From JAHEEL01 sp942491345 (GTDB lineage: Bacteria; Actinomycetota; Acidimicrobiia; Spongiisociales; UBA5794), in contig CALOAN010000006.1 in NCBI GenBank assembly GCA_942491345.1, positions 6,710 through 70,709 of the forward strand: DNA of 64,000 bases, read 5' to 3'. The notes under the pieces were generated by a model. The model was not told where the DNA came from. It saw only the letters and a list, made by a program, of their open reading frames with translations, and ran no database searches. This document shows positions 1-7,226 of this stretch, piece after piece. The translations under genes and the position numbers were made by a program. Position 1 is the first letter of the stretch; each line of letters opens with the position of its first letter.

Positions 1-113
1 TTGTCGGGCGTCCGAGCCAACCCGACGATGTCCTGGCTCGGGATCAGGGCAAGCACCGCCTTGACGACCTGCGTTCCCAACTGACCGCTTGCGGCAGTGA
101 TGGCTACCTTCAT
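1..113 (-). CDS. NAD(P)-binding (NmrA/atypical SDR-like) protein, N-terminal fragment
   Basis: Only the first 37 codons lie inside the window; the gene runs off the left edge. The start ATG is well placed, with an AAGGAGG ribosome site a few bases upstream. The visible N-terminus begins MKVAITAASGQLGTQVVKA, which is a beta strand followed by a glycine-containing nucleotide-binding turn as in NmrA-like NAD(P)H-binding proteins and NAD(P)H:quinone oxidoreductase-like reductases. The substrate cannot be judged from this fragment. It is on the same strand as the two-component system upstream of it, with a gap of about 140 bases and no obvious terminator. Confidence 0.7.
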   Translation of the reverse strand, partial: MKVAITAASGQLGTQVVKAVLALIPSQDIVGLARTPD

Positions 114-251
114 CCGCTCCTCCTTGTGGCTTGGGCGGGTACGTTCGCCTGCCCAGTCTGGCCCATCCGCCGCTGACTACAACGGTTCTATCGTGACGGG
201 CGGCCATCGACCGGCTCCGATCACCGCCCGATCGAGATCGCGTGCTTCTGG

Positions 252-1346
252 TCAGGTCGCTTGGTCGATCAAGGTCGACGGCTCGAGTGGGAGTATCACC
301 TCGAAGACCGCTCCCTTGCCAAGCCCCGGCGAGGACGCCGTGACATCACCTCGGTGAGCGCGGGCCAGGGAGCGGGCGATCGTCAACCCCACTCCTGTCC
401 CCGTGCTCGGCTGATCGTCGACCCGGTAGAAGCGTTCGAAGATCTGGACGAGATCGGTCTGCGAGATGCCTCGCCCGGTGTCTGTGACCCGAACGACCGC
501 GTTGGCGCTCTCGCTGCGGAGGCTCACTGTGACGGTCCCGCCCGTGGGGGTGTAGGCGAGCGAATTTCCAACGACGTTGATGAGGATCTGCGCCACTCTG
601 TCGGCGTCGGCGTGAATCTCTACCGGCGAGTCCGTGTTCACGTGCAGTTGTACCCCCGTTGCTTCGAACTGATGTCGCAGCAGTTCGGCGACATCTTGCA
701 GCACCATCGCCAGGTCAAGCGGGCGGAGGTCCAGTCGATAGGAACCTTCCTGGGTCTTTGAGAGAGCCGACAGGTCGGATGCCAGCCGTTTGAGCCTGGC
801 GGCCTCGTCGGCGATCGCCGCGAAAGCCTCGGCTGACGGCTCGACGACCCCGTCCATCAGTGCCTCCATCGAGCCCTCAATTGTCTGCAATGGAGTGCGT
901 AGCTCGTGAGCAACGTCGCCAATGAGCTGAAGCCGACGCGCCTCTGTCTCCTCGAGCTCGGCAGCGAGAGCGTTTACGTCGCCAGCGAGCGCCGCCAATT
1001 CCTTCGAATCCCCAGGTGGCACACGCACCGCGTAGTTGCCGCTCGCCATCCGACGAGTGGCATCGCTGGCGGCTTGTATCGGTTCGGTGATCCTGCGAGC
1101 GGCCAATCGGGCCATGACTGATGCCGCCAACGCGGCCGTGGCGATCCCCGAGATCACGATCGTCAACAACGCACGTCCGGCGGCTGAGCGGCCGCCGCGA
1201 GGGCCGACATCGGACAGAAACAGGCCAACAACCGCGACCACGAGAACAAGGATGAACAGCGCTAGGAACATGACCCCCAGGTGAGACCAGAACAGCTTCG
1301 ACTGGAGACGGGCCTTTGTACGCGCGGGTGGGTGGTCGGTCGTCAT
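252..1346 (-). CDS. HAMP-domain sensor histidine kinase
   Basis: Membrane sensor kinase of 364 residues. Two transmembrane helices (about 22-44 and 59-82) enclose only a very short outer loop, so it probably senses something in or near the membrane. A HAMP segment follows (about 82-135), then the HisKA dimerisation helix with the phospho-acceptor His147 in DVAHELRTPL, and an ATPase domain with N-box (NVVGNSLAYTP), G1 (DTGRGI), F-box (FERFYR) and G2 (GTGVGLTIA). All catalytic boxes are intact. The start codon overlaps the stop of the upstream response regulator by 4 bases (ATGA), so the two are translationally coupled and form a cognate pair. The signal and target genes are unknown. Confidence 0.93.
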   Translation of the reverse strand: MTTDHPPARTKARLQSKLFWSHLGVMFLALFILVLVVAVVGLFLSDVGPRGGRSAAGRALLTIVISGIATAALAASVMARLAARRITEPIQAASDATRRMASGNYAVRVPPGDSKELAALAGDVNALAAELEETEARRLQLIGDVAHELRTPLQTIEGSMEALMDGVVEPSAEAFAAIADEAARLKRLASDLSALSKTQEGSYRLDLRPLDLAMVLQDVAELLRHQFEATGVQLHVNTDSPVEIHADADRVAQILINVVGNSLAYTPTGGTVTVSLRSESANAVVRVTDTGRGISQTDLVQIFERFYRVDDQPSTGTGVGLTIARSLARAHRGDVTASSPGLGKGAVFEVILPLEPSTLIDQAT

Positions 1347-2041
1347 TGGGGTACGGCCACGAGCTTGTATCCGACGCCGCGCACTGTGCCGATGACCTGA
1401 GGGTTCGCCGCGTCGTCGCCGAGCGCATTGCGCAGATTGCGGATGTGAGCATCGACGATCCTTTCGTCACCAAAGAAGTCCCAGCCCCAAACCCGCTCGA
1501 TGAGCTGACGACGGGTGAAGACCCTTCCAGGGGATTCGGCCAGAGTGGCGAGCAGATCGAATTGCAGCGCCGTGAGATCGACAACGCTTTCGTCACGGAA
1601 CACTTCGCGGCGACCAACATCGACGATCACGGAGTCGAACATGAGCCGATCCGCCGATCCCGCCGCAGTTCCGGCTCGACTCCGGCGGAGCACCGCCTTG
1701 ACCCGCGCCACCAACTCTCGAGGTGAGAACGGCTTCGTGACGTAGTCATCGGCCCCCACGGACAGGCCAATGATTCGGTCGGTCTCCTCGGCGCGGGCGG
1801 TGAGGAGGATGACGTAGACGTCCGAGAGCCGGCGAATCTCGTTGAGTGCCTCGAACCCATCCATGCCGGGCATCCGTATGTCCATCACCACAAGGTCGGG
1901 CTTCCGCATCGATACTGCCGCTACAGCCTCTTTTCCGTCTGTTGCCTCAACGACCTCGAAGCCGTCGGATCTCAGATATGAGGCGACCAGCGATCGAATC
2001 TTCTGCTCGTCATCGACCACGAGGATGCGACGTTCGTCCAT
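1343..2041 (-). CDS. OmpR/PhoB-family response regulator
   Basis: Protein of 232 residues with an N-terminal receiver domain (acidic pocket Asp10-Asp11, phospho-acceptor Asp54 in VVMDIRMP, conserved Lys103 in VTKPF) and a C-terminal winged-helix DNA-binding domain (about 135-230, ending in the usual RGVGYKL hairpin). It is the first gene of a two-gene operon with the histidine kinase, joined by an ATGA overlap. It would be phosphorylated by that kinase and act as a transcription factor. No target site can be named. The upstream gene for the SHOCT protein ends about 70 bases before it and may share transcription. Confidence 0.94.
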   Translation of the reverse strand: MDERRILVVDDEQKIRSLVASYLRSDGFEVVEATDGKEAVAAVSMRKPDLVVMDIRMPGMDGFEALNEIRRLSDVYVILLTARAEETDRIIGLSVGADDYVTKPFSPRELVARVKAVLRRSRAGTAAGSADRLMFDSVIVDVGRREVFRDESVVDLTALQFDLLATLAESPGRVFTRRQLIERVWGWDFFGDERIVDAHIRNLRNALGDDAANPQVIGTVRGVGYKLVAVPQ

Positions 2042-2109
2042 TGTTCCCGATCATACGGGTCGGGTGGCCCCACCCGTCAACCGTGCCGACTGGTGGGGCC
2101 ACAGGTCGA

Positions 2110-2379
2110 CTACTTCTTCTTGTCCGGCTTCTTCGACTGAGGAGCGAGGTCTTGCCGCTTGGCGAGATACTCCTCACGGTCGATCTCGCCGTTGGCATAC
2201 CGCTCCTCGAGCACCGTGATTCCGGCGCTTGGCTGAGCCATCCCCGGTCCATAGCGCCTCTGGCTCCTGACAAGCATGTATGTCACCAGCCCGGTCAACA
2301 GCAGGAACAGCAGCGGACCCATGAATAGGTGTCCACCGCCCGCGGCTCGGCCTCCTAGGTCGGCAATAGCGAGCATCAT
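2110..2379 (-). CDS. Small membrane protein with C-terminal SHOCT domain
   Basis: Protein of 89 residues. I chose the ATG at 2379 because an AAAGGA ribosome site stands just upstream and the domain content begins here; an in-frame extension further upstream has no domain sense. A single transmembrane helix (about 18-38) is followed by a basic stretch and a SHOCT motif (about 55-78: ITVLEERYANGEIDREEY), a short amphipathic module common at the C-terminus of actinobacterial membrane proteins. It ends in a lysine-rich tail. SHOCT modules are thought to mediate oligomerisation, but their role is not settled. It is encoded just upstream of the two-component operon on the same strand, so a functional link is possible. 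Confidence 0.75.
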   Translation of the reverse strand: MMLAIADLGGRAAGGGHLFMGPLLFLLLTGLVTYMLVRSQRRYGPGMAQPSAGITVLEERYANGEIDREEYLAKRQDLAPQSKKPDKKK

Positions 2380-2579
2380 CTCTATGTCCTTTCTCGTGCT
2401 CGCCACAGTGAACCGCAACGGTGTCAACGCTTCGTGGCGCCCAGTGTGAAAGTCCGATGAAAGGCGGATGCGACATGGATTTGGGCAGCTGAGGTGAGCT
2501 GCATCGAAGCCCCGACCGCCAGGGCTTCCAATCGCTGGTTCGCGATCCGTTGCCCGCACACCTAGCGCCTTGGTCCCTT

Positions 2580-2692
2580 GGGAGCCAATTTGGGAGCCAA
2601 TCCCTCTGGACTCCTGTGGACGGGTGTGGACGGCTGTGGACGTGCATGCCTTGTGTTCCGGGCTGTGTGGACGGCTAAGGATTTGTGTGGAC
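2580..2692 (+). repeat. Short direct repeats (GGGAGCCAAT x2, TGTGGAC x5) upstream of the tRNA fragment
   Basis: GGGAGCCAAT occurs at 2580-2589 and 2592-2601. The heptamer TGTGGAC occurs at 2615, 2625, 2635, 2666 and 2686, the first three exactly 10 bases apart. No gene covers this stretch. The repeats lie directly before the tRNA-Arg 3' fragment, the position where the arm region or integrase 3' end of an integrated element would be. That reading is inference; no integrase residue pattern can be read in any frame. Apart from these repeats and the tRNA fragment I see nothing in 2380-2898. Confidence 0.5.
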
Positions 2693-2705
2693 ACGGCTTG
2701 GAGAT

Positions 2706-2747
2706 CTACGGATCAGGAGGTTGGGGATTCGAGTTCCTCCGGGCGTG
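2706..2747 (+). other. 3' half of a tRNA-Arg(ACG), candidate attachment-site remnant
   Basis: The sequence reads as the 3' part of a tRNA: anticodon loop CTACGGA (anticodon ACG, 2706-2712), 3' anticodon stem TCAGG, variable loop AGGTT, a perfect T-arm (stem GGGGA/TCCTC around loop TTCGAGT, 2723-2739, with one G-T pair) and acceptor strand CGGGCGT (2740-2746). The 5' half is absent: the 42 bases upstream neither pair with the acceptor nor form a D-arm, so this is not a functional tRNA. A truncated tRNA 3' end is what an integrative element leaves at its distal junction after inserting into tRNA-Arg(ACG). CCA is not encoded. Confidence 0.6.
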
Positions 2748-2898
2748 CTGAAGGGACCCCTGCACTGCAAGGGTTCTCTTCGTTGCTCGGCGACCAGCGT
2801 CTTCGCTCCGTATGGCCTTCTGAGTTGCATCTTGGTTGAGAATCTGACGCGTCGGTGCCCCCGGGACGTGCGCCGGGGGCGCGGCATTTGGCTTGCGG

Positions 2899-3197
2899 CT
2901 ACTCGTGATGACCTCCAGACACGGTCGGCGTGCCCATCGCTGCCGGTGAAGCACGAATAGTGGACGTATCGGCCAACGCCAGCACGATGAGCACGACACT
3001 GAAGACGATCAGCGTGATCAGATTCCAGTTGAAGAGGCCGCGTGATTGTCGGCGAGGATCGCCACCGACTCGGCAGGCTCAGGGCCTCCGCTGGCGTCGT
3101 CAGAGAGCACGAACGCAAATATGGCAAGACTGATCACGACGGTCACAGCACCAATCAACGCCCCAACGCCACCTGGCTTCGCTGATAACCGTCGCAC
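2899..3197 (-). pseudogene. Small two-helix membrane protein split by a frameshift (tentative)
   Basis: From a GTG at 3197 one frame encodes a transmembrane helix (GALIGAVTVVISLAIFAFVL) and then ends after about 60 residues. A second frame, which has no start codon of its own, overlaps this end and encodes another helix (LITLIVFSVVLIVLALA) followed by a short polar tail that stops at 2899. Joining the two near 3040-3060 would give a plausible small two-helix protein of about 100 residues. No family is recognised. Either the gene is broken, or there is a single-base assembly error, or the second frame is accidental. Confidence 0.3.
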
Positions 3198-3292
3198 CTT
3201 GGCGAGACCGTGGGAGCGATCGGAGGAATCCAGCACGCGCCTGCCGTCGATTGCGTAGGGTCGACCTAACGACCCGACACGAGGAGGCACGG

Positions 3293-4087
3293 ATGGGCCT
3301 GGCACATGGGATCCACGGATGGACCGACGTCGCTGTTCCGGACATGGAGGCCGGCGAAGCGTTCTATACGTCGGTGTTCGACTGGAACGCCCGCGCCGGG
3401 GATGGCGGGGAATCGATGCCGTATACGATGTTCTTGGCCGATGGGAAGCTCGTCGCGGGGATGGGCCCTCTCAGCCCCGATCAAGTCGACGCCGGGCAGC
3501 CGCCCGCGTGGTCCTGCTACGTCATCGTCGACGACGTCGACGCAATTCACGCCCGGGCCGTTGAACTAGGCGCGACTCCGCTCATGGAGCCGATGCAGAT
3601 CATGGACAGCGGCAAGATGACCTTCCTCCTCGATCCGACCGGAGCCGCCATCGGCTTCTGGCAGTCCGGAACTCTTGACGGCGCCGAAGTGTTCAATGTT
3701 CCGGGTGCCGTGACGTGGAACGAGTTGGCGACGACGGATGTCGAAGCGGCGCGCTCCTTCTATGGCGAGCTCCTCGGTTGGGAGGTCTCCGCCATGGAGA
3801 TGGATGGGGGTAGCACATACTGGATGTTCACGAACGCCGGTCGGATGAACGGGGGGACCTATGACCTGACAACGATCCTCCCCGACGGTACGCCGCCGCA
3901 CTGGATGGCGTACTTCTGCGTCGCCGACTGCGATGCCGTAGCCGAGCGCATCCAGAAGCACGGCGGGTCGGTGCTGAGCGAACCCACCGACTTCTCGATG
4001 GGGCGCATGGCGGTCGTGGCCGACCCGTTCGGTGCGACCTTCTCGATCATGGCCGGTTCGCAGTTCGACGGCCAGCCACCGCGCTGA
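3293..4087 (+). CDS. Double VOC-domain (glyoxalase/bleomycin-resistance-like) protein
   Basis: Protein of 264 residues. The start at 3293 follows a GAGGAGG ribosome site; an earlier in-frame codon at 3251 lacks one. Two tandem VOC modules are visible: residues about 5-120 (GWTDVAVPDMEAGEAFYTSVF to LLDPTGAAIGFWQ) and about 130-255 (WNELATTDVEAARSFYGELL to VADPFGATFSIM). The fold binds metals or small ligands; members include glyoxalase I, extradiol dioxygenases and antibiotic-binding proteins. The closest general match is the actinobacterial double-VOC hydroxylase-like group related to CFP32. The substrate cannot be deduced. A hairpin follows the stop, so the gene is probably monocistronic. 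Confidence 0.88.
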   Translation: MGLAHGIHGWTDVAVPDMEAGEAFYTSVFDWNARAGDGGESMPYTMFLADGKLVAGMGPLSPDQVDAGQPPAWSCYVIVDDVDAIHARAVELGATPLMEPMQIMDSGKMTFLLDPTGAAIGFWQSGTLDGAEVFNVPGAVTWNELATTDVEAARSFYGELLGWEVSAMEMDGGSTYWMFTNAGRMNGGTYDLTTILPDGTPPHWMAYFCVADCDAVAERIQKHGGSVLSEPTDFSMGRMAVVADPFGATFSIMAGSQFDGQPPR

Positions 4088-4091
4088 GGAG

Positions 4092-4109
4092 GCCTTGAGG
4101 GTTCAAGGC
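4092..4109 (+). terminator. Hairpin after the VOC gene
   Basis: Perfect 7-bp stem GCCTTGA / TCAAGGC around a GGGT loop, starting 5 bases after the stop codon. There is no T-run, as is common for hairpin terminators in high-GC actinobacteria. Confidence 0.5.
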
Positions 4110-4249
4110 TCACTGTACCTGTAGCTCCATCCGGCACATCGATGACGCCGTGCCGTGGCCACCGTTCGACACGTAGACCGGACGCACGCGCCTTCCGTGA
4201 GCGCGGGGTCTCGCCGACCCTCCGTCCAGCAAGAGGCGTCTAGCGGCGG

Positions 4250-4474
4250 ATGATCGTCCGCAAGGACGTCGCCCCGAGAGCCCTCGGAATCCTGCTCGGC
4301 ATTGCGGGGGCCGCGTACATCCTCGACACCGCAGCCCACGGGCTCGTATCGGACTATGCCGACTACGCGAATCTGTTCCTTGCCATCGTGGCGATCCCGT
4401 CGGTGATCGGGGAATTGTGGTTCACCTCTTGGCTCCTGCTGCGGGGAGGCAAGGAGCAAGTCCCGGCCACGTGA
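4250..4474 (+). pseudogene. C-terminal remnant of a DUF4386-type membrane protein
   Basis: Reading frame of 74 codons encoding two helices (ALGILLGIAGAAYILDTA and LFLAIVAIPSVIGELWFTSW) ending in LLLRGGKEQ. This matches the last third of DUF4386 family proteins, which are normally over 200 residues with several helices. The in-frame codon four positions before the ATG is a TAG stop and nothing recognisable lies between 4110 and 4249, so the N-terminal two thirds are gone. A free-standing short protein cannot be ruled out, but a truncated relic is more likely. Confidence 0.6.
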
Positions 4475-4525
4475 CGGATCGTTGTTGCGGTGCTGCTGGG
4501 ATCGTCGTTATCGCGCCTTCGTGTC

Positions 4526-6010
4526 CTACAGCGTGCCCGCCATCAATCTGTTGATGACCTCGGCGGCACGAGCGCGAGTGCCCTCACCGTCGGAGAGGCG
4601 TTCGAAGCTCCGCACGGCTCTGGCCATTCGCGGGTTTGAGCCGAGCACCTCCGAATGGCGCGCGATGAAGTCCCAGTACAGCGACGTGAACGGGCACGCG
4701 GTATCGCCGATTCGGAGACGCGGATTGAAACGGCAGTCGCGGCAGTAGTCGCTCATTCGGTTGATGTAGGCGCCGCCCGACACGTATGGCTTGGTGGCCA
4801 TTGCTCCGCCGTCGGCCCACATCCCCATCCCGATCACATTCGGGACCATGACCCACTCGGCTCCGTCGACGTACTGCGTCCACATCCAATCGACCATGTC
4901 GGGTGGCCGAACCCCGACGAGGTTCGCGAGGTTGGCGAGGATCATCAGCCGTGGGATGTGGTGGGTCCAGGCGTGCCCACTGAGGTCGGACAAGGTGCCG
5001 GCCACGCAGCGCATCTCGGTTGCGGCAATGCCGGTAAAGGCCGGCGGGAGCGGACGGTCGTTGCCGAGCACATTGCCGTCCGAATGTTCAGGCCACAGCC
5101 AGTAGATCCCCCAGACAAACTCGCGCCAACCGATCACTTGGCGGATGAAGCCCTCCGCCGAGTTGATCGGCACTCGCCCCTGCCGGTAGGCAGCCTCGAC
5201 GGCGTCGCATACCTCCCCGGGCAGCAGCAATCCCAGGTTCAGGTAGGGGCTCAGAAGGGAGTGCGCCAAGTGCCAGTCCCCGCTCAACATGGCGTCCTCG
5301 TACGTACCGAAGTGAGGCAGCACCGCGCCGACGAAGTGATTCAGCCGGCGCAGAGCACCGGCCCGGTCGGTGGCCCAGAGCCCGTATGGCGCGGCGCCTG
5401 TGGCGGTGGCCGGCAACGCGGCGATCACCTCCCGGTCGAGTTCGTCGAGCGTGTCGATGATCGGCTCGGGCCATTCGCCGCCGCCGGCGGGCGGAGGCTC
5501 GCGGTTGTCGGCGTCGTAGTTCCAGCGGCCCCCGGCCGGTTGATCGCCATCCATGAGGTAGCCGAGGCGCCGACGCTGCCAGCGGTAGAAGTCCTCTAGG
5601 CGGAGGCGCGTGCGACCACCGGCCCATGTCGCGAAGTCGTCGGAGTGGCACAGGAAGCGATCGTCTCGCACGAACTCGACCCCCAGCGACCGCAGCAGTG
5701 CCTTGGCGGTCCGAGATGCGGGCTCGGCGGCCCAGAGCGTGCCCGGTGTGTAGTCCCGGAGGTGTCCCGCGAGGCCCGCTGTCAGGTCGGTCTCCACGCG
5801 GTAGTCGACGGTGAAGCCTTCGTCTTCCAGTTCAATGGCGAAGCGGCGCATCGCAGTGATGATGAAGTGGAGCCGCTGGCGGTGGAACGGCTTGCTGGCG
5901 ATCTTGGCAGCGCTTTCCACCATCAGGACCCTGCTGCTCTCGGGCTGTGCGGCAGCGAGCGCTCCACTGCTCCGGTGGAGCTGATCGCCGAGGACCCAGA
6001 CGGTGTCCAT
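4526..6010 (-). CDS. Iron-sulfur bacterial cryptochrome/photolyase (FeS-BCP, PhrB-like)
   Basis: Protein of 494 residues, the usual length for FeS-BCP proteins such as Agrobacterium PhrB, a (6-4) photolyase that repairs UV photoproducts in DNA with FAD and visible light. The N-terminal half has the Rossmann-like antenna domain (WVLGDQL near the start, FHRQRLHF at 42-49). The C-terminal half is the FAD-binding helical domain (FIRQVIGWREFVW, about 288-300). Four cysteines, Cys335, Cys423, Cys426 and Cys439, have exactly the 88-3-13 spacing of the [4Fe-4S] ligands in PhrB. The gene stands alone on the minus strand. Light or UV control is likely but no site is visible. Confidence 0.92.
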   Translation of the reverse strand: MDTVWVLGDQLHRSSGALAAAQPESSRVLMVESAAKIASKPFHRQRLHFIITAMRRFAIELEDEGFTVDYRVETDLTAGLAGHLRDYTPGTLWAAEPASRTAKALLRSLGVEFVRDDRFLCHSDDFATWAGGRTRLRLEDFYRWQRRRLGYLMDGDQPAGGRWNYDADNREPPPAGGGEWPEPIIDTLDELDREVIAALPATATGAAPYGLWATDRAGALRRLNHFVGAVLPHFGTYEDAMLSGDWHLAHSLLSPYLNLGLLLPGEVCDAVEAAYRQGRVPINSAEGFIRQVIGWREFVWGIYWLWPEHSDGNVLGNDRPLPPAFTGIAATEMRCVAGTLSDLSGHAWTHHIPRLMILANLANLVGVRPPDMVDWMWTQYVDGAEWVMVPNVIGMGMWADGGAMATKPYVSGGAYINRMSDYCRDCRFNPRLRIGDTACPFTSLYWDFIARHSEVLGSNPRMARAVRSFERLSDGEGTRARAAEVINRLMAGTL

Positions 6011-6460
6011 CTAGTTGCCCACCGGTACGGCTGCCGTCGCAGCGCCGTGTAGGCGTTGAGATCGCCGCACCGATGGATCGACATTGGAGGAAGCCGGCCG
6101 ATGGGCGAAGCCGAGACGCTGCCTGCGCTGTCGCATCACCGCCTTCTCGAGCTCGCGCCCGCATACCCATGATTGCATACGACTTGTGATCTTATGGAGC
6201 GCGGGCAACCAAGTCGACGCAGTAGATCGAGTGGTCTGCGCGGTCTTCAACGCAGCGCTTCTCGTCGGCGCACTGCGATGTTCCCCTTGCGTGGATACCG
6301 TTTGGAGTGGCGGCAATATCGTTGCGTGCCAGGATGGTTGTCAAGAGCCGTAGGATTTCGGAGACGACGACCTGAGTAAATGACGCCACATCGTGTGAGC
6401 AACGTCAACAGGAAGTAGTTGCGCAGTGACATCGTTCGCTAGGTGGGATGGGTGGTTCTG
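6011..6460. other. Gene-free stretch
   Basis: About 450 bases between the photolyase start and the phosphopantetheinyl transferase start. Short frames exist on both strands but none has a ribosome site, a domain or typical codon use. The divergent promoters of the two neighbours must lie here. No repeat or strong hairpin was noticed. Confidence 0.5.
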
Positions 6461-7117
6461 ATGGATGCCATCGCAGGACCGGCACTTCCCGCCTTTGCTG
6501 CCTTTGCTTCAGCCGATTCCACATCAACATGGGAGTTGATGGCGGATGAGGCTGCATTGCTGCATCCGCGAGCCGTTCAGCAGCGACGCGAGTCCTTTCG
6601 ACTAGGACGAGCCGCCGCACACGCTGCGCTACGAGCCGTCGGAAGGGACGGTGAAGCTGTTCTGACAGGTGATCAGCGCCAACCGATCTGGCCGAGCGGC
6701 GTTGTGGGCTCTATCTCGCACACATCGACGCTCGGAGTCGCCGTGGTTGCCCACGACAAACTGTCGGACGGTGTCGGCGTCGACATCGAGCGGTTGCGGT
6801 TCGCTCCAGAGCTGTGGGACCAGGTACCGGTTCGCGAGGAACAAGACTGGCTGCGCGCGATGTCACCACCGCAACAAGACCGCGCCCTCCTCGCGCTGTT
6901 CTCTGCGAAAGAGTCGGTGTTCAAAGCGTTCTTCCCTCGCGTAGGGCGCTTCTTCGGTTTTGAGTCCGCCATCCTGCAACCTACGCCGAAGGGTTTTACC
7001 GGGCATCTGGTGGCCGGCCTCGACGATGGTTATCCCCCGGACCGGACCTTCGACGTGCCGACCCGCTGGAGCGGCAAGACGGTGATCACGGCGGTGGTGC
7101 TGCCGCGCCCGACGTAG
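6461..7117 (+). CDS. 4'-phosphopantetheinyl transferase superfamily protein
   Basis: Protein of 218 residues from the ATG at 6461; an in-frame GTG at 6443 would add six residues and neither start has a strong ribosome site. The family motifs are clear: GVGVDIERL (first magnesium-binding motif) and FSAKESVFKAFFP (second motif, with the Glu and Lys that bind Mg and CoA), preceded by GSISHT. The enzyme transfers phosphopantetheine from CoA to a serine of acyl or peptidyl carrier proteins. The EntD/Sfp-like length suggests carrier domains of secondary metabolism or siderophores, but no such synthase lies in the window. Confidence 0.88.
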   Translation: MDAIAGPALPAFAAFASADSTSTWELMADEAALLHPRAVQQRRESFRLGRAAAHAALRAVGRDGEAVLTGDQRQPIWPSGVVGSISHTSTLGVAVVAHDKLSDGVGVDIERLRFAPELWDQVPVREEQDWLRAMSPPQQDRALLALFSAKESVFKAFFPRVGRFFGFESAILQPTPKGFTGHLVAGLDDGYPPDRTFDVPTRWSGKTVITAVVLPRPT

Positions 7118-7226
7118 CGATCGACACAGAGTGCGGCCGCGACCGAGTGGGTGCTCGAGCGTTGCGGGGTGCCACTCGAAATCGAACAGCAGACGTTCGA
7201 GCGCTACCCATACACTGGACAGAACG

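Noticed and set aside
2110..2694. Longer form of the SHOCT protein starting at 2694
   Set aside because: The added 105 residues have no domain, run through the repeat/tRNA-fragment region, and the ATG at 2379 has a good ribosome site.
2665..2750. Complete tRNA gene
   Set aside because: Only the 3' half matches a tRNA. The upstream bases do not form a D-arm or an acceptor partner.
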